42,108 bases of DNA from NCBI GenBank assembly GCA_903859705.1, contig CAIONQ010000174.1:1-42108 (forward strand), read 5' to 3'. Numbering within the stretch: the first letter of the stretch is position 1; each line of letters starts with the position of its first letter. Below the pieces are notes generated by a model. That model saw only the letters and a list, made by a program, of their open reading frames with translations. It ran no database searches and was not told the DNA's origin. Source of the DNA: an uncultured Chthonomonas sp. GTDB lineage: Bacteria; Armatimonadota; Chthonomonadetes; Chthonomonadales; Chthonomonadaceae. Of the stretch, positions 34,701 through 42,108 are shown piece by piece. Made by a program: the position numbers and the translations under genes.

Positions 34701-34794
34701 ATTTCAACGAGACATCCATCCGGCCCTGAGCGCTGCCTGCCAACGCGCACGTGATGCTGGCAACAACTGCCAGAACACATAACCTGAAATTCAT
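31789..34794 (-). CDS. Exported DUF4091 / GH123-like glycoside hydrolase
   Basis: GH123 enzymes are N-acetyl-beta-galactosaminidases using an Asp-Glu pair and substrate-assisted catalysis; DUF4091 proteins share the fold. The 1001-residue product has a signal peptide and an N-terminal beta domain (about 25-150), then a long beta-sandwich region (150-580). The barrel starts near LRSGFGISAGNLRSF. KAYVYWYDEPQPEDY holds the expected Asp-Glu pair near residues 753-754, and GILIWETTWW follows near the barrel end. ATG 34794 is preferred to GTG 34803 because GAGAGG lies 9 bases upstream. It is third in a run of giant exported glycosidases, 13 bases after the GH42-like gene. Substrate not determined. 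Confidence 0.85.
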   Translation of the reverse strand: MNFRLCVLAVVASITCALAGSAQGRMDVSLKSGDGWSLPEGTGNRLQHGRSAILAINGTGDDMSAWRRLPAGLRAETAYRIRFRARITPGSTASTIISGLEPCNRDFEGSPNWQPYSFVFTTPQEVQSAFLRMGQWHLKGTVQFADISLIPVIPIYRALSGVGMLGDGEQISGDAYKFVAPLSSDGSNSARALLHHSAYFNSNRWVFGPGAEVVYRHNVAGTLMHRAKITITQPYHTEGDCLVQFSADCTTWSAPARITGIEPQTISAPDSLRDAREVFVKISSAAKPGPGGVRPGSFQVDGYTFEASLSKRFGTEVGNTAFAEVIVADPSFHVDLKSAASSAAAIALTATLSGAGNKALQLKLTEGTPENTTPTVVIRTTATPVQGSARMSASLVHRNTGPIWNELSITRTGERSPAYVVRLAGTVPELYATNYGKLLGSASFANIWWCGAGRKVSEDRPPPPPLRPRAAPIEISGAGRERVSFQLVLRGTGTARTVRAAVGRFIAENGDALPVKSIQLREAVRVQVQVPTDAVGASGNWPDPLVPLPSDGSIQLLSGRNTCIWITLTLPAGQKPGLRRGEITLNASKSSIHIPIALTVRGFDLPPQTALRSGFGISAGNLRSFHGLTSETDLEREWALYMNDFEQHRMAPYDPMALHPYKVSLTNSNIDHVKIDFTDFDAAAATYLSKFNSFTIAIQGLGGGRYPNFERGQFMGYKPESLEYDRLMTEYGKLLQAHLEKMGWIDKAYVYWYDEPQPEDYAGVVDGMARLAKYFPKLKRMLTEGFKQPLLGSVQLWCPITPKFAADPAITAERQKVGEEVWWYVCTGPKAPFCTLFIDHPGTELRMWLWQTWKYHVQGILIWETTWWSSSSQFKNSAQNCWQDPMSYNDQSSGVWGNGDGRMFYPPRTPARQASVEKPIDSIRWEMLAQGVQDWDCFHLLSQLTGAAIKSGRRDAAVREAQNALQIPSSICLDMTHFSTNPDVMDAWRTKVDVAIERLKR

Positions 34795-34807
34795 ATCACA
34801 CACCCTC

Positions 34808-37800
34808 TCAGGGCTTCGGGATTCTAAGAAGCCGAACCTCTAATGGCTGAAGCGTTATGGCTGCGTTATGTAGAGCAGCACCGCTCGCCAGCACATCCCG
34901 ATACATTGCCAACTTTCCGCCAGATCGCACATGCACCGTTTCTGGCCGGGTTCCATAGTTCACCATGCTCACAAGCTGGCCATCGGCTGTGCAGCGCCAC
35001 GCCACAGCAGTCTCTATACCGCCAATATCTGAAACAAGAGCAATGGCTGGCCGGATGCTCTTAGTTTCCAGCATCTGTGAAAAGGACAGATGGAAGGCAG
35101 AGCGGTTTACTTTGCCATACTCATAGGGAACCCGGTTTGCCGAAGCGATGGGAGTTAATGCGCGATCATACTCATCTTTCGTAAACGACGTGTTTCCACC
35201 CACAACAATCAGCGTTTTCCCCGGCAACTGAGCAAAGGCCCACAGCGCACGATACTCTTGTTGAGATATGTGCTGTAAGCCGGGCACGATAAGAGTATTT
35301 ATTCCTGCAGGAACGCCACTTTCAAGATCCTGCTCAGTAACAAACCCCGGCTTTAACCCAAAAAATGCCAGCGACTCTGCTATGCGGCCAAAGCAATCAG
35401 AAAACGCTCCTGGCTCCCACGCAGCACCGCAAACACTCCTCAGAATGGTTACCTGGGGGTCCGTTTGCTGAAGTGCCGTTACTTCAACTGCTGCGCGGTT
35501 TAGATCGTAGTTCACGCGGCCAACCGCTTCCGTGCAATCAGGGCGGTGCATGATGCTGCCATAAGTATCGCTCTTCGGATCGAACGAGCGCTCCCACACC
35601 CAGATTACGGTGGCACTCTGGCCATGGATGGCCTCCTGCCACAGGGCAGAATACACATGCTGTGCGGGAACAAACTGCCGATCCCGATCTTCGATAATGT
35701 GGTTTTCGGAGTTGAATACCGGGGCATCCTTCACCGATCGCTGCAGATCATGATCCAGATCGTTCCCGAGCCAACCACTTGCATATCTGCCGGGAGTTCT
35801 GTTGATGAAGTTAACGGAGTCGCAGCCATTGATATCGCTAAACGCCCCGAACTGCCGGGCATCCACCCCATAACGAACTTCGGCGCCATTCACCATGGTC
35901 CAGCTCATCGCCTTGGCATGTACGGCCAACTCTGGCGCAGCGCGGTGCACGGCTTCGGCAAGCATTTTGTGCCACCCAGAGAATGCCTCCCGGTTCCACA
36001 GCAGGTAATCCAGCTGCATGCCGCTCATCGGCGAAGGTTTGAAAGGATCTGGGAGTGGGATAGATGCCATGGCATCGGTGTTGGCTGCGTTCTGCGTAAA
36101 CCGGGTGTTCCACAGACGGTTTACTTCGGCAAGGCTGTGGTACTTGTTGGCAAGAAATGCATGCCAGGCTTCCAGCCCAGTCTGGCAGGGCTCTTCCATA
36201 TTCACAGGCTCGTTAGAAAGACAAATGCTGTGCAGTGCGGGATAGCCACGAAGCGGTGGAATAAGATCTGAAACGAACTTTTGCAGCAGTTCTCGAGACT
36301 CCGGAGCGTGAATACAGTACTGCAGAAAGCCCTCACGATGCTTCTTGAGGTGCGGGAACTTCGCCAGCATCCAATCCGGGAAGTAGTGCGGACTTATGAG
36401 CAGGTTGATGGCCACGCCAGCCTTTTGCGCGCGCACCAGTAGGCGCTGCATCTCCTCGATGGGCCCGCGTTCTAAAACACCCTCGCGAGGATAGAGTGCG
36501 GATGGGCCAATCTCAATCTGGATAATATTGGCACCGTAACCCGGTAGCTTTTCCAGATCCTGCCTTACTTGGCCGAATGCGCCGTATCCAGTAAAGAACA
36601 CCGGGCCAGCACCCAGGTTTTTGCCAGAACGAGAACCTGCAGATCGCCCACCAATAAAGGAGCTGTGGCTGATTGAAACCGGCTCATTGGCGGTCCATTT
36701 CGGTACAACAGGCAATCTCTTTCCCGCCGTGGCACTTTGCAACGATTGCTGGCAGCGTTGTGCCATTGCCTCCAGCTCCGATAACTGGCTGAGTGCCCGG
36801 CGCACCTCGCCATGAGCAATGTCTTCAGTGGCATATTGCGTGAAGTTGTGTAATATGGTCAGCTGAATTTTGGGGTACGAAACATCCTGCCCGGAGCGCT
36901 GCACCTTATCAAACAAAGCGCTGAGTTTCGGAATGCTGTTCTTAATTGCTTCGGCACGCCGGGAAGCGGAACGCGCTGAGTAGACGCGCAATGTTGTGAG
37001 AGCAGCCGTTGTGGCGCCAGCCCCAATTGATAGTTTAAGCACATGGGGCTGATCATTTTCACCATTGCCTCGCCCGGCAATCAGAATACTGTACACGCCA
37101 GGATCAAAACTGCTCTGCAGCTTTACAGCCGCAGTACGAAGTTGGGCAGTAATGGATTGCGAGCCGCTGCGAGTGACGATTAGACTGAAGGACGCCTCAA
37201 ACTTGCCATCCCCTTCCAACTCATAGACCGCGCGATCTGCGCTGAGGTAGAGACTGTGCTGTGTGCCAGCTGGAACAAGGGCATCGGGCGTTGGGGTTTC
37301 TCCCTCTTCCACCTTCACATCGTCCAACAATAGCTCTTTGCAAGGGCTTTCGGTGCATACGCGTAGGACAAAGCTGGTGTCGCTATCTACGGCTGTAAAC
37401 CGCATCCAAACATGCTGCCAATCGCCACCAGTTGCGGGCAGGCGAAGGCGATACTGCCAGTCATTTCCGCCCCCAATCCAGGCGATGCCGGGATCCTTTG
37501 ACTTGGTCCAGGCACTGATAACATAGCTATGCCCGGGCACAAGCGCCATAGCCTGGTTGCGCCAGAACATGCCATATACATCGGCCCCGAACTCGGTATC
37601 ATTGGTGAGCCTGAGAGCGGTTTTACCGGAATGCGCATCCGTAGTTGCTATGAGTTTTGCAGTGGTGTTTCTCGCCGACCACGACCAGCCATCCGGCACG
37701 CCGCCCCTGTTAACAGCTTCAAACGAGGCGTTCTCGATGAGGTTCTTTCCGGGCTCCAGGCGTTGCGCAGCAATCGCATCCAGTTTTATGCCATCCGCAA

Positions 37801-37870
37801 CCGCGGCAACGCAAAAAATTGAGAATACAACCATCAACGCGCATAGAATATGTCTGTAAGATAAACGCAT
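34808..37870 (-). CDS. Exported beta-galactosidase-like (GH42-type, clan GH-A) enzyme with N-terminal binding module
   Basis: The 1020-residue product has a signal peptide and a CBM4/9-like jelly roll (about 40-190: NLIENASFEA, GVPDGWSW, LLLDDVKVEEG). A helical/beta linker leads to a GH42-type barrel: YFPDWMLAKFPHL is the typical tract of GH42/GH35-like enzymes, ICLSNEPVN (Glu near 554) holds the acid/base, and VFNSENHI (Glu near 722) holds the nucleophile. A flavodoxin/GATase-like domain as in the GH42 trimerisation region (about 830-940) and a final beta domain (MVNYGTRPETVHV, then LQPLEVRLLRIP) follow. ATG 37870 has GGAGAGAG close upstream. It sits 18 bases after the 1277-residue gene and 13 before the DUF4091 gene. 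Confidence 0.85.
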   Translation of the reverse strand: MRLSYRHILCALMVVFSIFCVAAVADGIKLDAIAAQRLEPGKNLIENASFEAVNRGGVPDGWSWSARNTTAKLIATTDAHSGKTALRLTNDTEFGADVYGMFWRNQAMALVPGHSYVISAWTKSKDPGIAWIGGGNDWQYRLRLPATGGDWQHVWMRFTAVDSDTSFVLRVCTESPCKELLLDDVKVEEGETPTPDALVPAGTQHSLYLSADRAVYELEGDGKFEASFSLIVTRSGSQSITAQLRTAAVKLQSSFDPGVYSILIAGRGNGENDQPHVLKLSIGAGATTAALTTLRVYSARSASRRAEAIKNSIPKLSALFDKVQRSGQDVSYPKIQLTILHNFTQYATEDIAHGEVRRALSQLSELEAMAQRCQQSLQSATAGKRLPVVPKWTANEPVSISHSSFIGGRSAGSRSGKNLGAGPVFFTGYGAFGQVRQDLEKLPGYGANIIQIEIGPSALYPREGVLERGPIEEMQRLLVRAQKAGVAINLLISPHYFPDWMLAKFPHLKKHREGFLQYCIHAPESRELLQKFVSDLIPPLRGYPALHSICLSNEPVNMEEPCQTGLEAWHAFLANKYHSLAEVNRLWNTRFTQNAANTDAMASIPLPDPFKPSPMSGMQLDYLLWNREAFSGWHKMLAEAVHRAAPELAVHAKAMSWTMVNGAEVRYGVDARQFGAFSDINGCDSVNFINRTPGRYASGWLGNDLDHDLQRSVKDAPVFNSENHIIEDRDRQFVPAQHVYSALWQEAIHGQSATVIWVWERSFDPKSDTYGSIMHRPDCTEAVGRVNYDLNRAAVEVTALQQTDPQVTILRSVCGAAWEPGAFSDCFGRIAESLAFFGLKPGFVTEQDLESGVPAGINTLIVPGLQHISQQEYRALWAFAQLPGKTLIVVGGNTSFTKDEYDRALTPIASANRVPYEYGKVNRSAFHLSFSQMLETKSIRPAIALVSDIGGIETAVAWRCTADGQLVSMVNYGTRPETVHVRSGGKLAMYRDVLASGAALHNAAITLQPLEVRLLRIPKP

Positions 37871-37888
37871 TCACTCTCTCCCAACGGC

Positions 37889-40800
37889 TCAGTGGCCAGG
37901 CGCATGCAGGATGGCAGTTTCGCCGGGTAGGAACGTGATACCAGAACCAGCTGAGGCAGCCCCCACAGATTGGCCATCTTGCCGAAACAGCTCAGCTCGA
38001 TAACTCCGTAGGCGTCCCAAAATACGCACCTTCGAATTCAGATGTGGCAGCACCAGTATCCTATGAGAGGTGGCAAGCGGTAATCCATCCTGAGACACCA
38101 GTGCAAAGTGGCCATCGGCCCCTGCAATCTCGGTATCGTTCAGTATAACGTTACTATCCGACTCAACAGCCCGGACAGCGCCAGAACGTGCGGTGATTAC
38201 AAACGCACACCCGCCCGGTTGTAGTGATATATCGAGGCCGTTTAACGACATTCGAACCGAATTGAGCCCGGTTGGAGCGGTTGTTGGGCGAACAAAACTC
38301 CACAGTTGCCCGCCATCTGCCAGATCCTGGCGGAACATGCGCACATCTGGTTCCCAGGCAATGGCGGTAGGCGGATGCACGCCAGTTTGCAGGATGAACA
38401 ACCGATACAGCAGCAGATCGTTTTCTGTTGCGGCCGACCGCAATTCGATAGGATCTAGCACCCAGGTAACTTTGCCATCTCCCACTCCAACGGTCTGCAC
38501 TGCTGGCTTTTCCGCTATTGGCGCGCCGCTGAATGGCGCAACAAACGGCTGTTGAGATAGCCCAAGAGCCTCGAATCGGCTACCCAGGCGCGTGTGCCGA
38601 TCTGGCCCAAGCGCAAATTCGCCCGTTACAAGAAGGCGGCAGCCCGCTTTCACCCTCTTCAAGAGAGCATTAAAAGTTGCATCTGCTGGGCAGAATGGAA
38701 TGGGCCATACGAGCGCACGTGCCCCGGCGGGCAGGCGATCCAGGCTTTCCTCATTCACAACACCAAAATCAACGTAACAATCCATCAGTAGAGAAACTGC
38801 CCGATGCAGTGCGTTGTTGATTTCATTGAAATGAGGGCCAATGCGGTTTTGATCGGGAACAATGAGATACAGCGAAGGTACCTGCGCCTGCACATGGGCT
38901 GTTGATAGCAGACGTTGCTCCTGTTGAATGGTGGCAAGCCATGGTTTGGGTACCCCACCCTGCCTCTGTACAAGGCCCCACGGAAACACCATTTCGTCGA
39001 GCTCTTTCCAATCCCACACTGCTGTAAATGCGGCTCCCATGCCTGCAGCGTAGTGGAGGGTTTGTTGAAAGCGCTGAACACATACCTCCGTGTTTAGCCC
39101 ATCTCTGCCTGCCGAGCGTGCATCGTGCTGCTCCTGTGCCCCAAACTCACCCAGGCTCAGCCCCTTGCCCTCAAACCGGCGATCAATTAGCTTAAACTCC
39201 AGCGGAAACTCTTCGATAGGGCCGTAGTAGTGCATGTTTGAAATATCGGTGTAACGCGTGCCAATGAGCTTATCTGCCGGAGACATGGATGGCAGATACC
39301 CCACCAGGGCAATAGCCGCTGGATTGCCAGCACGAATGCCATCCACACTGGCCTTTACCCATCGGTTCAACAGTTCGGCTTCGAAACGCTTTTCATCTGC
39401 GGATCGCACATCGGCCCACCCCGTACTCTTGTGGCGAAGATGCTCGAAAGCATCCGCAGATGTGCCCCAGTCACTCGCTGCGAGCATCGTACTTCCATAT
39501 TTCTGTATCAGGAATGCCTTCCACAGGGCGTGCACTGTTGGCGTATCTGGCACGTCCACTGCCGGTTCGTTCTGCACATCAAACAGTACCCACGGGTATT
39601 TGCGGCATTCGGCAGCCCAGAATTGGCACCAATCTCTTTGAGCTGCCAGTTCTTCATCGGTAAGTGCGATCTCCAGCCAATCGTGGAGGGTAAGCACAAG
39701 GGCAATGCGGTGTTTACGGGCAAGCAATGCAATGGCTGCAACCTGCCTGCGCAGCCGCTGTGGGCGGTTAGAAAGATCAAGGGAGCTATGTTTTCCGTTC
39801 CCTGCGTAGCCGTCTTTTGCAAAAGGTGAAAAATGCAACACGCGCAGCACTCGAACCCCATGAGCCGCCATGCTGGCAAAATCTTGATCCCAAACAGCCG
39901 GAGTTTCGTGCTCAGAGTAGAAAATAGTGCCTGTCTGGTTTGCTCCGCATATAAGGTGTCGGCTGCCATCCACCTCCAGCATGTTGTTGCGCCAGGCAAC
40001 TTTAAAGGGCTGGACTGGGGCGGGAGCATCGAGCACGGCGACAGCCGTTTCAGCAGTATCTGGTATAGGGTGATCTGCCGATTTATCCAACACAGCCCGA
40101 ATGGGGCAAAGCAGGCTGGAAGACTGCAGTATAAAATCGATACCCATCGGAACATCTGAGTTGGCCGGTAGAGATACTCGCTGACGATAGACCAGCTTTC
40201 CCTGTGCCTCCATACGAAGCACAAGCTGCCGGGGGCGTGAGCTGTTGTTGGCAAGCATTACCTGAAACTTAACACGCTCTCCGCGTCGATAGCTTGCATA
40301 CTCCGTTTTGGGGCTGTGTAGATAACACTTCTGGATAAGAACATCGGCAACAGCCGAAAGCAATCGAGCATTTTGAGGCGACCCTTGCAGCAACGGCGTG
40401 CCGGATGTAAGCCCACTGAACCCCCAGCTGGAGCCTCTGTAGACGCCTGCAAAGTTATGCATGATGCTTAACGCTGCCCCTCGCAATGTGTTGTGAGCAT
40501 CGCGTGCTTCCAGAACAGGCACCCATTTGCGATACACTGGCGGAAACACGGCACTGTTGTCGCCAATTAGCCCCACAGCGGAATAGCCGGAAACGCCTTG
40601 CGCAACCAGTGGCGGATTACCGAGCGCCCCAAATGCAGGCGAGGGGCGCACAGATTGCACAGCCTGCAGCGGAAAACCGGGATCAAAAACTCCGATTTGA
40701 TCTGGCCGGAAGGTAACCGCATCACCGGGTGAGCCGCTACGCGCATTTAGTGGGCCACTGGCAACGGCCGGCGCTGCGCCCACATCTGCAGCGGTAACTC

Positions 40801-41722
40801 CTACCCCGGCATCTACCCATTGGGAACCAACCCAACGCACCGGCCTATCAAACGTATATCCATCGGTGCTCAGAAAACTGCCTCCAGCTTTCAGATAGGC
40901 ACTAAACGTTTGCCGAGCCGCTTCGGGAAATAGCGGTCCGCACGGCAACACAACAAGATCAAAATGAGTTGTGTTCAAGATATCTGCGTTCGCCAGATCC
41001 CCGGCGCGCAGGATAGCCGTTTCAAAACCGGCTGCTTTGAGGCCAGTTGCCAGCCCGGCAGGCGTGTGCCCCACCTTGACATCCGCGGGCAACGGGGATG
41101 CATCAAATATGGCAACGCGCCCCCGGCTGTGACTGGCAATGGATGGAAGGTGCAGCTTGGCAACAGTGGGAAGCGTTTCAGTTTCTGCTCCAGAGCGAAG
41201 CACCCAGGTGGCCGCTCCTGCAGACACATCCAGATCGGCAAAATTACAACCAAGCATCAAACGCGTGGTGCTGAGCATATTGCGGGAACCGGGTCCTCGC
41301 GCTTCAAACTTAAATGCAGAGATGGGGATATTCAGAGAATAAGTACCAGAGGGAGTTTCACCCAGGATTTTGCCGGAAATTAGGAGGGGCTGAACCCAGG
41401 CATCCCCATCTTCCTCGATTAACCACAGGTACATAGAGGCACTGGGTGCCGCACTATGGCGTGTGATTGGAATATTGAGCGCAATAGCGTTGGCTGGTAC
41501 CGCAATGTTGAGCGTGTAGTTCGACCAGTGTGGAGGAGCGTCCTTACACTTTATTCGGATGCCCCACGGTTCCTGAGCAATTTCGGAAGGGTGGCCGCCA
41601 TCGTTATTGAGAGACCAGGCCGCCGCCTCGCCAAAGTGTGGAATTGGTGCGGGCGGATCGGCAGGCGCACTCCCGCCTGGCAAGCAAAGGCATGCAAACG
41701 CTGCGGCAACAACACCCCACAT
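37889..41722 (-). CDS. Giant exported clan GH-A glycosidase flanked by two GATase-like domains
   Basis: The 1277-residue product has a short signal peptide (MWGVVAAAFACLCLPGGSA) and an N-terminal beta domain (30-190). A Rossmann/GATase-like domain follows (about 205-300: RVAIFDASPL, FDLVVLPCGPLF, LKAGGSFLSTDGY). After an Ig-like part comes a barrel with VRVLRVLHFSPF, LVLTLHDWLE, FDVQNEPAVD (acid/base Glu near 719) and SLGEFGAQEQ (nucleophile Glu near 859). A second GATase-like domain follows (about 990-1070: ARALVWPIPF, RLLVTGEFALG), resembling the beta-galactosidase A4-type trimerisation domain, then C-terminal beta domains. Related to GH42/GH5-like enzymes, but I cannot assign a family. ATG 41722 has GGGGAGG at 6 bases. 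It is first of the three-glycosidase operon. Confidence 0.82.
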   Translation of the reverse strand: MWGVVAAAFACLCLPGGSAPADPPAPIPHFGEAAAWSLNNDGGHPSEIAQEPWGIRIKCKDAPPHWSNYTLNIAVPANAIALNIPITRHSAAPSASMYLWLIEEDGDAWVQPLLISGKILGETPSGTYSLNIPISAFKFEARGPGSRNMLSTTRLMLGCNFADLDVSAGAATWVLRSGAETETLPTVAKLHLPSIASHSRGRVAIFDASPLPADVKVGHTPAGLATGLKAAGFETAILRAGDLANADILNTTHFDLVVLPCGPLFPEAARQTFSAYLKAGGSFLSTDGYTFDRPVRWVGSQWVDAGVGVTAADVGAAPAVASGPLNARSGSPGDAVTFRPDQIGVFDPGFPLQAVQSVRPSPAFGALGNPPLVAQGVSGYSAVGLIGDNSAVFPPVYRKWVPVLEARDAHNTLRGAALSIMHNFAGVYRGSSWGFSGLTSGTPLLQGSPQNARLLSAVADVLIQKCYLHSPKTEYASYRRGERVKFQVMLANNSSRPRQLVLRMEAQGKLVYRQRVSLPANSDVPMGIDFILQSSSLLCPIRAVLDKSADHPIPDTAETAVAVLDAPAPVQPFKVAWRNNMLEVDGSRHLICGANQTGTIFYSEHETPAVWDQDFASMAAHGVRVLRVLHFSPFAKDGYAGNGKHSSLDLSNRPQRLRRQVAAIALLARKHRIALVLTLHDWLEIALTDEELAAQRDWCQFWAAECRKYPWVLFDVQNEPAVDVPDTPTVHALWKAFLIQKYGSTMLAASDWGTSADAFEHLRHKSTGWADVRSADEKRFEAELLNRWVKASVDGIRAGNPAAIALVGYLPSMSPADKLIGTRYTDISNMHYYGPIEEFPLEFKLIDRRFEGKGLSLGEFGAQEQHDARSAGRDGLNTEVCVQRFQQTLHYAAGMGAAFTAVWDWKELDEMVFPWGLVQRQGGVPKPWLATIQQEQRLLSTAHVQAQVPSLYLIVPDQNRIGPHFNEINNALHRAVSLLMDCYVDFGVVNEESLDRLPAGARALVWPIPFCPADATFNALLKRVKAGCRLLVTGEFALGPDRHTRLGSRFEALGLSQQPFVAPFSGAPIAEKPAVQTVGVGDGKVTWVLDPIELRSAATENDLLLYRLFILQTGVHPPTAIAWEPDVRMFRQDLADGGQLWSFVRPTTAPTGLNSVRMSLNGLDISLQPGGCAFVITARSGAVRAVESDSNVILNDTEIAGADGHFALVSQDGLPLATSHRILVLPHLNSKVRILGRLRSYRAELFRQDGQSVGAASAGSGITFLPGETAILHAPGH

Positions 41723-42108
41723 AGCAACCTCCCCACCCTATAATCGCGAAGTGCATAAGGGATAGGGAACAATCCTTCACCGAATGCGCTGAATCCTGTA
41801 ATGGTGGGGCACCTGGCCAGTGTGATGCGCGGAGAATGCTGCTCAAATGGCTTTACAGGCCAAGAGCAGTACTCACCGGGTTTTCCAGAGTTTGCCATTA
41901 AATGCAACCGTGAGCGCAGCCACCGAAACACACCAGATCAACACAACCAGCTTAATAATGCTCAAGAGTAACTGCTCAGACGGCCGCCTGTTAATGTATG
42001 GTTTTGAGCCGCAATGTCTGTTTTAATTAAATTCCAGAATTGGAGGCGTGGGTGTACCCTGGCATACAGATTGCAAAACTGCCAGCACATTGTGTTGCTG
42101 TTTTCTCA
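41723..42108. other. Upstream region of the glycosidase operon, no firm gene
   Basis: Holds the promoter region for the - strand glycosidase operon, though no clear -35/-10 pair stands out. On - a 30-codon frame from TTG 41965 to TGA at 41873 would encode a single hydrophobic span (IIKLVVLIWCVSVAALTVAF followed by NGKLWKTR). It has no good ribosome binding site or ATG, so I do not call it a gene. Nothing else is seen to the window edge. Confidence 0.4.

Noticed and set aside
41873-41965. 30-codon - strand frame with one hydrophobic span
   Set aside because: TTG start, no good ribosome binding site and too short to support by eye; kept only as a remark on the intergenic region.

Overview
The window reads as chromosomal DNA of a free-living, diderm bacterium with slightly GC-rich composition. 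A secreted barrel-like protein ending in Phe, many signal peptides, and abundant secreted glycosidases (GH9, GH172/DUF2961, DUF4091/GH123-like, GH42-like and other clan GH-A barrels) next to a UroD-like methyltransferase-family protein recall Armatimonadota (Capsulimonas/Chthonomonas-like). This placement is an inference from gene content, not from a marker gene. I see no rRNA, tRNA, CRISPR array or intact insertion sequence.

Region 1 (1-4900, + strand) is the most unusual part. It is a compact cassette of a von Willebrand A protein, a membrane-anchored PP2C phosphatase, a membrane-anchored trypsin-like protease, and two further single-pass membrane proteins. The last three share an unusual cytoplasmic N-terminal tail: each starts M/V-[ST]-x(0,1)-DP and each carries two copies of a [KR]-F-x(2,3)-PP-like motif before its membrane span. 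This suggests one signalling complex with phosphatase activity inside and protease and sensor domains outside. The 5' part of the vWA gene, including its expected metal-binding motif, is broken across reading frames.

Region 2 (4901-11542, + strand) holds a phosphoketolase, an orphan gene with a clear promoter/operator-like site, a strong terminator whose 3' arm doubles as the only ribosome binding site of a Nudix hydrolase, and a GH9 cellulase-like lipoprotein or exported enzyme.

Region 3 (11539-18832, - strand) is a collinear run: S51 peptidase, LURP-one-like protein, M55 D-aminopeptidase, pyrF, GH172 glycosidase, tsaE and tsaB. The last two are essential tRNA t6A genes and overlap by ATGA. 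tsaB and the convergent GH9 gene share the four bases CTAA as their stop codons.

Region 4 (19005-28434) contains an M28 aminopeptidase, a convergent pair of a small zinc-ribbon-like protein and a STAS-like protein, a barrel-like secreted protein, a penicillin-acylase family hydrolase, a glyoxalase-fold protein and an ABC exporter. Strong hairpins separate convergent genes at 20419-20469 and 23530-23566.

Region 5 (28783-41722) is carbohydrate-oriented. A UroD-like protein and a secreted predicted barrel protein lie on +. Converging on them from - are three consecutive giant exported glycosidases (about 1277, 1020 and 1001 residues, gaps 18 and 13 bases), followed by an EF-hand/Spy-like protein with a Gly-Gly-Pro repeat tail. 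Together with GH9 and GH172 these suggest scavenging of complex plant or microbial polysaccharides.
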